Shown here piece by piece: positions 17,457 to 26,371 of a DNA stretch of 36,065 nt. Position numbers and translations under genes: made by a program. Source of the DNA: an uncultured Ruminococcus sp. (GTDB taxonomy: Bacteria > Bacillota > Clostridia > Oscillospirales > Ruminococcaceae); the NCBI GenBank assembly GCA_947176075.1, contig CAMWPG010000008.1, forward strand, positions 1-36,065, given 5' to 3'. Positions within the stretch are counted from its first letter, which is position 1. Each line of letters starts with the position of its first letter. Under the pieces are notes generated by a model. It saw nothing but the letters and a program-made list of their open reading frames with translations. It did not search any database and was not told where the DNA came from.

Positions 17457-20014
17457 TAGTCTCTATACTCCTCCATAATAAAGGCTTCAAAAATGTCGCC
17501 TTCCTTGAAGTCACGGAATTTTTCAAGAGTGATACCGCACTCGTAGCTTTCTGTAACTTCCTTTACATCATCCTTGAAACGTTTAAGACTGGACATCTTA
17601 TCTTCTGCAATTACAACGCCGTCACGTACAATACGTATCTGGCACTGTCTTGTTACCTTGCCATTGAGAACATATGCACCTGCAACTGCGCCTACATTAG
17701 AGATCTTATAAACCTGACGAACTTCAATGCGTCCCATAACGACTTCACGGAATTTCGGATCAAGCATACCCTTCATAGCTGTCTCTACATCTTCGATCGC
17801 ATCGTAGATAACACGGTATGTGCGGATCTCGACCTTGTCTCGTGATGCTGTTTCCTCTGCAATAAGATCAGGACGAACATTAAAGCCGATTATAATTGCG
17901 TTTGATGCGCTGGCAAGCATAACGTCACTTTCCTTGATTCCGCCTACGCCGCCATGTATGACGCTTACTCTAACCTCGTCATTTGAGAGCTTTTCAAGAG
18001 ACTGCTTTACAGCTTCTACAGAGCCTTGTACGTCAGCCTTGACAACAATAGCCAGCTCCTTCATTTCGCCCTCTTCGATCTGACTGAAGAGATTGTCAAG
18101 AGTTACCTTATGATACTCGCCGAACTTCGCCTGCTTTGCCTCGTGCTTTCTCTGTTCAACGAGTGTTCTTGCAAGACGCTCATCTTCAACTGCATTGAAA
18201 GTATCGCCAGCCTCTGGAACTTCCGCCATACCTGTGATCTCTACCGGTACGGAAGGTCCTGCACTGTCTACTACCTTACCCTTATCGTTTGTCATAACTC
18301 TTACTCTGCCCACTGCTGTACCTGCAATGATAACATCACCTGTATGAAGCGTACCATTCTGTACAAGAACTGTTGCGATAGGACCTCTGCCCTTATCAAG
18401 ACGGGCTTCTACTACAGTACCCTTGGCACGTCTGGTTGAATTAGCCTTAAGCTCCTGCATTTCTGCAACAAGGAGAACATTTTCCAGAAGATCATCAATA
18501 CCTTCGCCTGTCTTAGCCGATACCGGAACGCATATAACGTCTCCGCCCCAGTCCTCGCAAACCATATCATATTTTGTAAGTTCTTCCTTAACTCTGTCAG
18601 GATTTGCACTTTCCTTATCCATCTTATTGATAGCAACTATAACAGAAACTCCTGCTGCCTTTGCATGGCTTATGGATTCAACCGTCTGCGGCATTATACC
18701 ATCGTCAGCAGCTACAACAAGGATAGCAATATCGGTAATATTTGCACCTCTTGCTCTCATTGCAGTAAATGCCTCATGTCCGGGAGTATCAAGGAATGTT
18801 ATCGGTCTTCCCTCATGGATAACCTGATACGCACCAATATGCTGTGTAATACCGCCTGCTTCACCGGCAGTTACATGAGCATGACGAATCTTGTCAAGGA
18901 TAGATGTCTTACCGTGGTCAACGTGACCCATTACGCAGACAACAGGGCAGCGCTCCTCTGTATCCTCACTTTCATCGACCTCTTCAATAAGACGTTCTTC
19001 GATAGTAACGATAACTTCCTTTTCAACCTTTGCACCCAGCTCTTCTGCAACCAGTGATGCTGTATCAAAGTCGATCTCTTCATTGATAGACGCCATAACT
19101 CCAAGCAGCATGAGTCTCTTGATAACCTCAGTAGCTGTGACCTTGAGACGTGCAGCCAATTCGCTTACTATGATATTATCAGGTATCATTACCTTCAGCT
19201 GCTGCTTTCTTGCTCTCTCAAGCTCCAGACGTCTGAGTTTATCCTGCTCAGTCTCACGCTTGCTTGAATATTTCTGCTTATTTCTCTGCGCCGACTTCTG
19301 ATTTATCTTCTGCTTCTTTGTAGAATAATTATCTTTGCTGTACTTACCCGCAGGAGCTATCTGCTCATAACGCTGGTTGTACTTATCAAGATCTACATAT
19401 GAACCTCTTGTATCAACTGTACGGCGTTTTTCAACTGTAGAGCTTCCGCCTGAGGAAAGCTCTACCTCTACGTGAAGTCTCTCTCCATGCTTCTTAGCCT
19501 TCGGCTGTTTCTTCTTGTCATTTTTCCTGTCATTCTTATTATTTTCTGTCTTAGCCTGAACCTGCTGCTGGGAATTGAGAACCGAATTATTCTGTTTTGT
19601 CTCATCCGTTACCGGTTCTGCCTTGTTTACTTTTTTTTCTGCAGCCGCCGGCTTTTCTGCCTTTTTCTCCGGCTTATTCTTCTTAGGAGCAGTCTTTGCT
19701 GTTTCAGCAGCTGCTGCCGGTTTCTTTTCTGTCTTCTTCATACTCTTCTTTTCCTGCTTCTTTTCTTCAGTCTTAGGCTTCTTTTCAAATGCGCTTCTCG
19801 GCAAATTTCTTGTTGCAAAATACTCATCGAAGCTTTCAACCTGCTGTTTCTGAGTGAAATGCTCAAGGGCAGCATTTATCTCAGCTTCTGTAATGCTGCT
19901 TCCAGCCTTTTTCTTTTGTCCGTCAGTGCTGCTGCTTTCATAAAAGGCGATCAGCTCAGCTGCATCCATTTGCAGATCCTTTGCCACATCACTAAGTTTT
20001 CTCTTCTTCGTCAT
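17456..20014 (-). CDS. infB: Translation initiation factor IF-2
   Basis: GTPase that brings initiator tRNA to the 30S subunit. The N-terminus ([24 protein letters not shown]) is an IF2_N domain. A Lys/Glu/Ala-rich linker of about 200 residues follows, then a second IF2_N-like part ([23 protein letters not shown], about 278). The G domain has GHVDHGKT (about 361), DTPGHEAF (about 408) and NKMD (about 461); domains II-IV complete the protein. I place the start at ATG 20014, eight bases after GGGAGGG, giving 852 residues; the upstream ATGs in the ORF track overlap ylxQ. The plus-strand ORFs of up to 202 residues opposite this gene are shadows of its repetitive linker. Confidence 0.97.
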   Translation of the reverse strand: MTKKRKLSDVAKDLQMDAAELIAFYESSSTDGQKKKAGSSITEAEINAALEHFTQKQQVESFDEYFATRNLPRSAFEKKPKTEEKKQEKKSMKKTEKKPAAAAETAKTAPKKNKPEKKAEKPAAAEKKVNKAEPVTDETKQNNSVLNSQQQVQAKTENNKNDRKNDKKKQPKAKKHGERLHVEVELSSGGSSTVEKRRTVDTRGSYVDLDKYNQRYEQIAPAGKYSKDNYSTKKQKINQKSAQRNKQKYSSKRETEQDKLRRLELERARKQQLKVMIPDNIIVSELAARLKVTATEVIKRLMLLGVMASINEEIDFDTASLVAEELGAKVEKEVIVTIEERLIEEVDESEDTEERCPVVCVMGHVDHGKTSILDKIRHAHVTAGEAGGITQHIGAYQVIHEGRPITFLDTPGHEAFTAMRARGANITDIAILVVAADDGIMPQTVESISHAKAAGVSVIVAINKMDKESANPDRVKEELTKYDMVCEDWGGDVICVPVSAKTGEGIDDLLENVLLVAEMQELKANSTRRAKGTVVEARLDKGRGPIATVLVQNGTLHTGDVIIAGTAVGRVRVMTNDKGKVVDSAGPSVPVEITGMAEVPEAGDTFNAVEDERLARTLVEQRKHEAKQAKFGEYHKVTLDNLFSQIEEGEMKELAIVVKADVQGSVEAVKQSLEKLSNDEVRVSVIHGGVGGIKESDVMLASASNAIIIGFNVRPDLIAEETASRDKVEIRTYRVIYDAIEDVETAMKGMLDPKFREVVMGRIEVRQVYKISNVGAVAGAYVLNGKVTRQCQIRIVRDGVVIAEDKMSSLKRFKDDVKEVTESYECGITLEKFRDFKEGDIFEAFIMEEYRD

Positions 20015-20030
20015 AGGCGAACCCTCCCGT

Positions 20031-20366
20031 TCATTGTACATTGTCAATATCAGATATTTTTAAATCTGAAAGCTCCATAAATCTTTTCGCAAAGCCGTCA
20101 TCACATACTGCAATCACACCGGCTTTTCTGCCGATCGCTTTTGCAATCTCATCCATTGCAACGCCTATCTCACAAACAGAAACATTGTATTTCGTACAGA
20201 AAAACATGACTTCCTTTTTAGTTTTTGGCGAGGCATCTGACGTTATAAATATGCCCTTTGCACGTCCTGCAACAATCTCTTCCTTTGCAGGATCAAAGCC
20301 CAGCGCAAGCCTGCCTGCCTTACGGCATATTGTCAGCAAGCTTAGCCATTTCTCTTTGCAATTCAT
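20031..20366 (-). CDS. ylxQ: YlxQ/L7Ae-family RNA-binding protein
   Basis: Small L7Ae-fold protein that binds kink-turn RNA. The start at ATG 20366 ([25 protein letters not shown]) has GAGGAGC well spaced and gives 111 residues; the longer ORF-track start lies inside ylxR. Family features are [31 protein letters not shown] and the [24 protein letters not shown] block. It overlaps the end of ylxR and precedes infB by 16 bp, the standard Firmicutes order. Confidence 0.92.
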   Translation of the reverse strand: MNCKEKWLSLLTICRKAGRLALGFDPAKEEIVAGRAKGIFITSDASPKTKKEVMFFCTKYNVSVCEIGVAMDEIAKAIGRKAGVIAVCDDGFAKRFMELSDLKISDIDNVQ

Positions 20367-20613
20367 TTTTAAGCTCCTCATACACAGCTGCATCTACCTT
20401 ACATGAAAATGCTCTCTCCAGCTTTCGTCCCTTCTGTGCATTTTCAAAACACTCCATGCTTCTACATAGGTATGCCCCTCTGCCCGACTTTTTTCCTGTA
20501 GGATCAAGCAAAATTTCATCATCCGGTGTTTTTATTACACGGACAAGATCTCGTTTTTCTTTCATCTCACCGCAGCCTACACACATTCGCATAGGTATTT
20601 TTTTTACTTTCAT
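20320..20613 (-). CDS. rnpM: YlxR/RnpM, RNase P modulator
   Basis: Short nucleic-acid-binding protein, reported in Bacillus to bind RNase P RNA. Family signature: MRMCVGCGEMKEKRDLVRVI at the N-terminus and KSGRGAYLCRSMECF in the middle. The start at ATG 20613 (MKVKKIPMRMCVGC) lies just after the nusA stop, and its ribosome site GAGGAG overlaps the end of nusA. The product is 97 residues. It overlaps ylxQ by 47 bases. Always found between nusA and infB in this group. Confidence 0.94.
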   Translation of the reverse strand: MKVKKIPMRMCVGCGEMKEKRDLVRVIKTPDDEILLDPTGKKSGRGAYLCRSMECFENAQKGRKLERAFSCKVDAAVYEELKNELQREMAKLADNMP

Positions 20614-20617
20614 GGCA

Positions 20618-21811
20618 TCACTCCTCAGCTGCCGCTTCGTCAAATCGTCTAAGCTCTGCCTCTGCCTCCTGCTCTGTCAGCTCGGAAGCATTCTCAAGCT
20701 CTGCCGTCTCATCTATTTCTAATGCTTCTTCCTCAGGTGCTATCTCATTTGCGGCATCTGCCGGAACTATTTCAAACTCCGGCTTTATATCAATCTTAAA
20801 GCCTGTAAGCTTAGCTGCAAGCTTAGCATTCTGTCCACGATTACCTATTGCAAGTGAAAGCTGATTATTCGGAACTACTATGCTGCAAGTGCGATCCTTT
20901 TCCTCATTTGTAAGTATATCAACACGCAAAACGGTGGCAGGCGCAAGCGCTCTTGCAATAAATTCCTCCGGCTTTTCACTGTATGGAATTATATCTATCT
21001 TTTCTCCTGAAAGCTCTGCCACAATAGCGGATATTCTTGAACGCTTAGGTCCTATACAAGCGCCTACAGCGTCAACGTTCGGATCATTTGACCATACAGC
21101 GATCTTTGTTCTTGAACCGGCTTCTCTGGAGATTGCCTTTATTTCAACAGTACCATCAAAAATTTCCGGTACGGTCATTTCAAAAATACGCTTTACAAGC
21201 TCCTTGCGCACACGGGAAATTTTTATGACAGGCTTCTTCTGCTTATTAGCAATAGCAGTTATATACACCTTTACCATTTGACCCTCTTTTAGTATCTCTC
21301 CCGGTATCTGCTCCTTGCGGAAAAGATAGATCTCTGTATTATCATAAATGAGCGTAGCTGTACCGCCTGCTTCAACCTGCGATACCTGACAGGTTATACA
21401 CTCAAATTCTTTCTTCTCAAACTTTTCAAGTATTCTTGCACGATTTATATCACGAAGATCGCCCTTTATAGACTGCTTTGCAGAAAGCGCAGCCGCTCTT
21501 CCGAACTTATCAATATTAAGTCTCTTCTGAACAGTACCGCCTACAACCGCATATGGATCTATAACTCTTGCTGCAGCAATATTTATCTCATTTTCATCGA
21601 TAGGTTCATCGTCTACAATTGTCTGCCTTATATACATCTCAAACTTCTGAGCAGCCGGATCAATATCAATAGTGATATTCTCCTCACAGTCCGGATATGC
21701 CTTTCTTGCTGCTTTAAGCATAGCAGATTTTATCTTTTCGATCAAGATGTCTACATCCACACTGTTCTCTGTTCCCAGTGCATCCAGTGCTTCAAAGAAA
21801 TTTTTATCCAT
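20618..21811 (-). CDS. nusA: Transcription termination/antitermination factor NusA
   Basis: RNA polymerase-binding factor that modulates pausing and termination. The N-terminal RNAP-binding domain (MDKNFFEALDAL…, about 1-125) includes KAARKAYPDCEENITIDID. An S1 domain follows, then two KH domains: VGACIGPKRSRISAIVAELSGEKIDIIPYSE and LAIGNRGQNAKLAAKLTGFKIDIK. An acidic C-terminal tail is present, and the AR repeats of enterobacteria are absent, as usual in Firmicutes. It is the second gene of the operon, 22 bp after rimP. NusA itself is a candidate regulator of the hairpin in the operon leader. Confidence 0.97.
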   Translation of the reverse strand: MDKNFFEALDALGTENSVDVDILIEKIKSAMLKAARKAYPDCEENITIDIDPAAQKFEMYIRQTIVDDEPIDENEINIAAARVIDPYAVVGGTVQKRLNIDKFGRAAALSAKQSIKGDLRDINRARILEKFEKKEFECITCQVSQVEAGGTATLIYDNTEIYLFRKEQIPGEILKEGQMVKVYITAIANKQKKPVIKISRVRKELVKRIFEMTVPEIFDGTVEIKAISREAGSRTKIAVWSNDPNVDAVGACIGPKRSRISAIVAELSGEKIDIIPYSEKPEEFIARALAPATVLRVDILTNEEKDRTCSIVVPNNQLSLAIGNRGQNAKLAAKLTGFKIDIKPEFEIVPADAANEIAPEEEALEIDETAELENASELTEQEAEAELRRFDEAAAEE

Positions 21812-21833
21812 GTCCTTTCATTCCTCCATTAAA

Positions 21834-22313
21834 TCAAAAATAAATTTCAACATACAGCTTTACATATGAAAGCTCAGACAGCCTAAGCTGCATAGTTTTT
21901 TCGTTTTCAAGTTCGATATTAATATTCTCGCCGTCAAATTGGCTAAGAATGCCTATCCACTCCTTTTCACCATCAACAGGACGGATCGCATGAGCCTTTA
22001 CTGTCTCACCAATACACCTTTCAAAATGCCATCTCTGACACAGCGCTCTTTCAAGACCTGCCGAGCCTACCTCCAGAATATAATTCTGTGAAATAGGATC
22101 CTTTTCGTCAAGAACCTGATTTACCGGTCTTGTCATTTTCTCGCAGTCATCAATGGTTATACCGTCCTCATGGTCAATAAATACCCTGAGATACCAATAT
22201 GCGCCTTCTTTCTCAAAGCTTACGTCCCATATCTCAAAACCAAGCTCCTCTGCTATAGGCAGTACCATATCGTATACCATTTTTTCAGTGCCGCCGAATT
22301 TTTTCAGTTTCAT
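21834..22313 (-). CDS. rimP: Ribosome maturation factor RimP
   Basis: Helps assemble the 30S subunit. The 159 residues contain the family blocks GFEIWDVSFEKEGAYWYLRVFIDHEDGITIDDCEKMTRPVNQVLDE and YILEVGSAGLERAL. First gene of the rimP-nusA-ylxR-ylxQ-infB-rbfA-nrnA-truB-ribF operon. The start at 22313 (MKLKKFGGTEKMV) has GGAGG upstream. A strong promoter and a terminator-like hairpin lie in its leader (22347-22417). Confidence 0.95.
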   Translation of the reverse strand: MKLKKFGGTEKMVYDMVLPIAEELGFEIWDVSFEKEGAYWYLRVFIDHEDGITIDDCEKMTRPVNQVLDEKDPISQNYILEVGSAGLERALCQRWHFERCIGETVKAHAIRPVDGEKEWIGILSQFDGENINIELENEKTMQLRLSELSYVKLYVEIYF

Positions 22314-22346
22314 TCAAACGCCTCCGTCCTTTCTGTAACATAAGCA

Positions 22347-22370
22347 AAAGACCGGTGGCTGCCGGTCTTT
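22347..22370 (-). terminator. Leader hairpin of the rimP-nusA operon: attenuator or upstream terminator
   Basis: A 9-bp stem AAAGACCGG / CCGGTCTTT with a 6-nt loop, followed by TTTTGC on the minus strand. It lies about 12 nt downstream of the predicted start site of the rimP promoter, so any transcript from that promoter must pass it. It may also end the transcript of the upstream solute-binding protein gene. Confidence 0.65.
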
Positions 22371-22388
22371 GACTGAGTGTATAAACAT

Positions 22389-22417
22389 ATTATACCATAC
22401 TTCTTTTTAAAAATCAA
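22389..22417 (-). promoter_or_regulatory. Sigma-A promoter of the rimP-nusA operon
   Basis: On the minus strand: TTGATT (22412-22417), 17-bp spacer, TATAAT (22389-22394). It lies about 76 bp before rimP. Confidence 0.8.
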
Positions 22418-22462
22418 GGGGTTTCTGAGATTTTTTATTTAGCATTTATGCACTTCATGAAA

Positions 22463-23938
22463 TCATTTGGAATTATACTCCTTCAGTATCCCATCTATTA
22501 CAGATGACCACTCATCTCGGATAACTGCCCATGAATCCTTATCTCCATTGAGCAATGCAGAGGTGATATTATCCATAATTCCTCTCGTTTCATATGTATA
22601 CTTACCATCGCTGAACATTCTGCTGCCCATGCCGTAGCCAAAATCGAACAGCGGAGTTATATTAGCAGGATCTCTGTACTCGCACAATGCATCATACTGC
22701 TCCTCAGTTATATAACGTTTAAGTACTCCGGCAGCATTTCTCTCAGGAATAAGCGCCTTTTGCTTGCTGACCTCCTTATATTCATCCATAACAGATGCAA
22801 GCCGTTCGCATTTTATATACGCTCCGACAGCCTCTGGATTTGAAGAATTTTTAACAAGCATTTTTGCGCCGAAATTGCAATTCAGATAATATTTATCAGC
22901 ATCCGGATTTTTCGGAAACGGTACCACCATAAGATCGCCTTTTTCAACAAATCCCTCTTCGCCTATATCAGGTTCGGAATCATTCTTGATATTCGATTCA
23001 CTTAAAGCCCACTCTGACATTGCAAAGAACAGCGTTGATTCGTCATTATTAAGATATCCATGCCATATATTATCGTAAAGTCCTCGACGCATGATCTCTT
23101 CCATCGTATTTTCCGCTTCCTCAACTGCCTTGCTTTTTATGTTATTTAAAAATTTCTCTCCGTCATATTTAATAATAGTCTCGCCTGTGGACTGTATCAT
23201 AGCCTGTCCGAACCATCCGTTTATACCATAACGTGTTTTGCCGTCCTGTGCATCGCCTACAAAATCAGTCATCATATCCATGAATATATCCCAGTCCCAT
23301 TTTCCCTGCTTATAAAGCTCATACGGGTCAGGCAGACCGTTTTCCTCACAAATACTGCGGCTATATGTCAGTATAAGCGGATCAGAAATAGTATATGGTA
23401 CTACATAATGACTGCCTTTATACTCATACATATCAATAACATCCTTCATATCTGACCATATATCATCATCTAAGTCAATATAATCATCAAGAGGCATATA
23501 TTGATTCTTTACAACCCCGTTTGGCAGGGCTTCCCATTCATACGGAAACATATCTACCGGATCACCACTCAGCAAACGGCTCGCCAGCACATCGAATTTA
23601 TTATCGCTTGTACAGCTGATATACTCGACCTTGCCGCCGTATTTATCCTCAAAAAGTGAAAGTGCTACGCTTCTGTCCTGATTATTGATAGGATTTATAT
23701 CATAATATGAAAGCCAATAAATAGTCCTGCCCTTTACTTTCTCAAGATTAGGATCGTTATTGATATATTCATCAGCAAGCGAAACATTTGTTTTAAATTC
23801 GTCTGAGTGTTTATAAAGTTCAGCGCTGTCACTGCCTGCCTCTTTAGAACTTTCATTTCCTCCGCAGGCAGAAAGCGTTAAAAATGATGACACGATCAAC
23901 AAGAACACGAGCATTCGTTTCAGATAATTCATATTCAA
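22463..23938 (-). CDS. Extracellular solute-binding lipoprotein (ABC type, sugar-like family 1)
   Basis: A 491-residue lipoprotein with signal peptide and lipobox LSAC (lipid-attached Cys about residue 25), followed by a Ser/Glu/Gly linker. The body has the features of family 1 solute-binding proteins: FEDKYGGKVEYISC, SGDPVDMFPYEWEALP, YVVPYTISDPLILTYSRSICEENGLPDP and WDWDIFMDMMTDF. Such proteins capture oligosaccharides or similar solutes for ABC import. No permease or ATPase gene is next to it, so it is an orphan and must work with a transporter elsewhere or act as a sensor. Ligand unknown. It lies between metG and the rimP promoter. Confidence 0.88.
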   Translation of the reverse strand: MNMNYLKRMLVFLLIVSSFLTLSACGGNESSKEAGSDSAELYKHSDEFKTNVSLADEYINNDPNLEKVKGRTIYWLSYYDINPINNQDRSVALSLFEDKYGGKVEYISCTSDNKFDVLASRLLSGDPVDMFPYEWEALPNGVVKNQYMPLDDYIDLDDDIWSDMKDVIDMYEYKGSHYVVPYTISDPLILTYSRSICEENGLPDPYELYKQGKWDWDIFMDMMTDFVGDAQDGKTRYGINGWFGQAMIQSTGETIIKYDGEKFLNNIKSKAVEEAENTMEEIMRRGLYDNIWHGYLNNDESTLFFAMSEWALSESNIKNDSEPDIGEEGFVEKGDLMVVPFPKNPDADKYYLNCNFGAKMLVKNSSNPEAVGAYIKCERLASVMDEYKEVSKQKALIPERNAAGVLKRYITEEQYDALCEYRDPANITPLFDFGYGMGSRMFSDGKYTYETRGIMDNITSALLNGDKDSWAVIRDEWSSVIDGILKEYNSK

Positions 23939-24032
23939 GCCTTCCTTTCACGATTAGAAAAAGTTCTCACTTAACAGGCAGCACTGTACAAGTCTCTGCT
24001 CTAAGCCGCCTTAAACAAATTTAAAAGCATAT

Positions 24033-24066
24033 ATAGTAAACGACAAATTTATTTGCCGTTTACTAT
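24033..24066. repeat. Dispersed palindromic repeat, copy 2
   Basis: A 34-bp palindrome starting ATAGTAAACGACAAAT; the two 16-base arms differ at one position. It is related to the copy at 7771-7804 (31 of 34 in the reverse complement). It lies between metG and the solute-binding protein gene, about 95 bp before the latter. Operator, terminator or mobile palindrome cannot be told apart. Confidence 0.65.
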
Positions 24067-24125
24067 TTGCCGATTCGCACGTAGTAAACACAGTGAGCAG
24101 ATGTGCGAGGCATTTTAAAATAATT

Positions 24126-26069
24126 TTATCTGATCTTTGCGCCGCATGGCAGGCTCTGATCTGGAAATACCACCTTTGCACTGCCGTCTGCTGCGTCTGC
24201 TGCACATATCATGCCGTTACTCTCAACACCGCAAAGCTTCACCGGTTTCAGATTGGCTACTATCATAACTTTCTTGCCGATAAGATGCTCCGGAGTGTAC
24301 CACTGCGCTATACCTGATACTACCTGCCGTCCGCCCATTCCGTCGTCCAGCTGTAAGCACAACAGCTTCTTGGATTTCTTGACTTTCTCGCAGGCTGTTA
24401 CCTTAGCAACACGAAGATCCGTCTTCACGAAATCATCAAACTCGATCTCCGGCAGTACCGGCTGAACCTCGATGGTTTCTTCCTCAGGCTCCTTAGGAAG
24501 ATTTTGGCTTATAATCGCATTAAGCTCATCGATTTCCTTTTCAACATCAATTCTCGGAAAGATTATATTACCCTTCTTAACCTCAACATCCGCACGAAGA
24601 ACACCAAATTTATCTGCATTTTCATACGTCCTATCAGACTCGCTTGCTCCGATCTGTTCCCATATTACAGGCATAGTAGTCGGCATAAATGCAGAGAGAA
24701 GTGTAGAAATAATTCTTATAGTATCAAGCAGATTGTAAAGCACTGTTGCCAGACGTGTCTTATTAGCTTCGTCCTTTGCAAGTATCCACGGTGCTGTCTC
24801 ATCAATATATTTATTAGCTCTTGATACTACCTTAAAGATCTCTGCCAATGCGAGATTGATCTGTGTCTGATCTATAAAACCGTCAACTGCACTGCGCAGT
24901 CCGGAAGCCATAGCGATAAGATCATCATCAAACTCTCCTGCCTGACGCTCTGCCGGAAGCTTGCCGCCGAAATACTTGTCCACCATTGCAACCGTACGGG
25001 AAACAAGGTTTCCAAGACCATTTGCAAGGTCAGAATTGATACGATTTATCATAATTTCATTAGAGAATGAGCTGTCTGCGCCAAGAGCCATCTCTCTGAG
25101 TATATGATAACGTATAGCATCTGCACCATAGCGCTGACCGAGAACAAGCGGATCAACGACATTTCCCAGAGACTTACTCATCTTCTGTCCGTTGAAGGTT
25201 ATCCAGCCGTGAACCGCAAGATGCTTCGGCAGCGGCTGATCCAGTGCCATGAGCATTGCAGGCCATATGATAGCGTGGAAACGCATGATATCCTTTGCTA
25301 CCATATGAACATCTGCCGGCCAGTAGTTTTCATAATCACTATATGCGTCATTATAAAAGCCCAGTGCGGAGATATAGTTTGACAAAGCGTCTATCCATAC
25401 ATATACAACGTGCTTTTCATCAAATGTAACTGGAATTCCCCACTTGAATGAGGTTCTCGATACGCAAAGATCCTCAAGACCCGGCTTTATAAAGTTGTTT
25501 ACAAGCTCTGTTGCTCGTGTCTTGGGCTGAAGATAATCTGTTTCAGTCAGAAGCTTTTCGATACGCTCTGCAAAAGGTGACATTTTAAAGAAGTACGCTT
25601 CTTCCTTTGCTTCAACAACATCACGTCCGCATTCAGGGCATTTTCCGTCCACAAGCTGAGAATCTGTCCAAAAGCTTTCACAAGGAGTACAATACTTTCC
25701 CTTGTATTCTCCCTTGTAGATATAGCCCTTGTCATACAGTTCCTTGAATATCTTCTGCACTGTTTCAATATGGTAATCGTCTGTTGTACGGATATAGCGG
25801 TCATAGCTTATATTCATGTACTTCCAGAGATTCTTGAAAATTGCAACTATCTCATCAACATACTCCTTTGGAGTAACACCCTTTTCAGCAGCCTTCTGTT
25901 CAATTTTAAGTCCATGCTCATCAGTACCTGTCAGGAACATAACCTCATTGCCCTGCATACGGCGATAACGGGCAATTGAATCGCAGGCTACTGTAGTGTA
26001 ACAGTGTCCGATATGGGGATTGCCCGAGGGATAATAAATCGGTGTGGTGATATAATATTTTTTACACAT
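24126..26069 (-). CDS. metG: Methionine-tRNA ligase with C-terminal tRNA-binding domain
   Basis: Class I synthetase charging tRNA-Met. HIGH motif in GNPHIGHCYTT near residue 15, a zinc-binding insertion CTPCESFWTD…CPECG, KMSKS in FNGQKMSKSLGNV, and a C-terminal EMAP/OB-fold domain (FVKTDLRVAKVTACEKVKKSKKLL). The start at ATG 26069 (MCKKYYITTPIYYPSGN) has AAGGAGG nine bases upstream and gives 647 residues; the longer ORF-track start runs through the promoter. The leader is only about 67 nt, too short for a T-box. Confidence 0.97.
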   Translation of the reverse strand: MCKKYYITTPIYYPSGNPHIGHCYTTVACDSIARYRRMQGNEVMFLTGTDEHGLKIEQKAAEKGVTPKEYVDEIVAIFKNLWKYMNISYDRYIRTTDDYHIETVQKIFKELYDKGYIYKGEYKGKYCTPCESFWTDSQLVDGKCPECGRDVVEAKEEAYFFKMSPFAERIEKLLTETDYLQPKTRATELVNNFIKPGLEDLCVSRTSFKWGIPVTFDEKHVVYVWIDALSNYISALGFYNDAYSDYENYWPADVHMVAKDIMRFHAIIWPAMLMALDQPLPKHLAVHGWITFNGQKMSKSLGNVVDPLVLGQRYGADAIRYHILREMALGADSSFSNEIMINRINSDLANGLGNLVSRTVAMVDKYFGGKLPAERQAGEFDDDLIAMASGLRSAVDGFIDQTQINLALAEIFKVVSRANKYIDETAPWILAKDEANKTRLATVLYNLLDTIRIISTLLSAFMPTTMPVIWEQIGASESDRTYENADKFGVLRADVEVKKGNIIFPRIDVEKEIDELNAIISQNLPKEPEEETIEVQPVLPEIEFDDFVKTDLRVAKVTACEKVKKSKKLLCLQLDDGMGGRQVVSGIAQWYTPEHLIGKKVMIVANLKPVKLCGVESNGMICAADAADGSAKVVFPDQSLPCGAKIR

Positions 26070-26097
26070 AGAATAATTCCTCCTTGGCGGTATTGCA

Positions 26098-26128
26098 TTT
26101 GTGTCATACACAAAATTCTTTGTGTCAT
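26098..26128 (-). promoter_or_regulatory. Direct/inverted repeat in the metG leader, possible operator
   Basis: On the minus strand ATGACACAAA occurs twice, 21 bp apart (26119-26128 and 26098-26107), and ACACAAA/TTTGTGT forms an inverted repeat between. It lies just downstream of the predicted transcription start, a common place for a repressor site. The binding factor is unknown. Confidence 0.4.
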
Positions 26129-26142
26129 GAACAATTACTTCT

Positions 26143-26171
26143 ATTATAACATAAAAATTCAATTTTGTCAC
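26143..26171 (-). promoter_or_regulatory. Promoter of metG
   Basis: On the minus strand GTGACA (26166-26171), 17-bp spacer, TATAAT (26143-26148), about 75 bp before the start codon. Confidence 0.7.
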
Positions 26172-26289
26172 CTAAAAAATAAAAGTTTTTTCAAGTTGTT
26201 TTTCTATACGGCTATTGTCCGTCTCACAAGCACAAGCGTATTTCACAAATAAACACTCTATATTGAGAGAAATTTGTGGGAAATAACAG

Positions 26290-26318
26290 TTGATTTTTCT
26301 GACAAAATCTAATATACT
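26290..26318 (+). promoter_or_regulatory. Promoter of the aspartate kinase gene
   Basis: TTGATT (26290-26295), 17-bp spacer, TATACT (26313-26318). It lies in the divergent region between metG and the kinase. An upstream imperfect inverted repeat (TTTCACAAAT … ATTTGTGGGAAA) at about 26239-26283 could be an operator. Confidence 0.65.
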
Positions 26319-26371
26319 ATAATGTATGGAGTAATGCGAAAGGAGTAGGGAGAATAAAAGAAATCTCCTGT

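Noticed and set aside
19472-20080. 202-residue Leu/Cys-rich plus-strand ORF
   Set aside because: It is the reverse of the Lys/Glu-rich linker of infB and resembles a membrane protein only because of that composition.
26070-26140. T-box riboswitch for metG
   Set aside because: The leader is only about 67 nt, with no T-box core or antiterminator.
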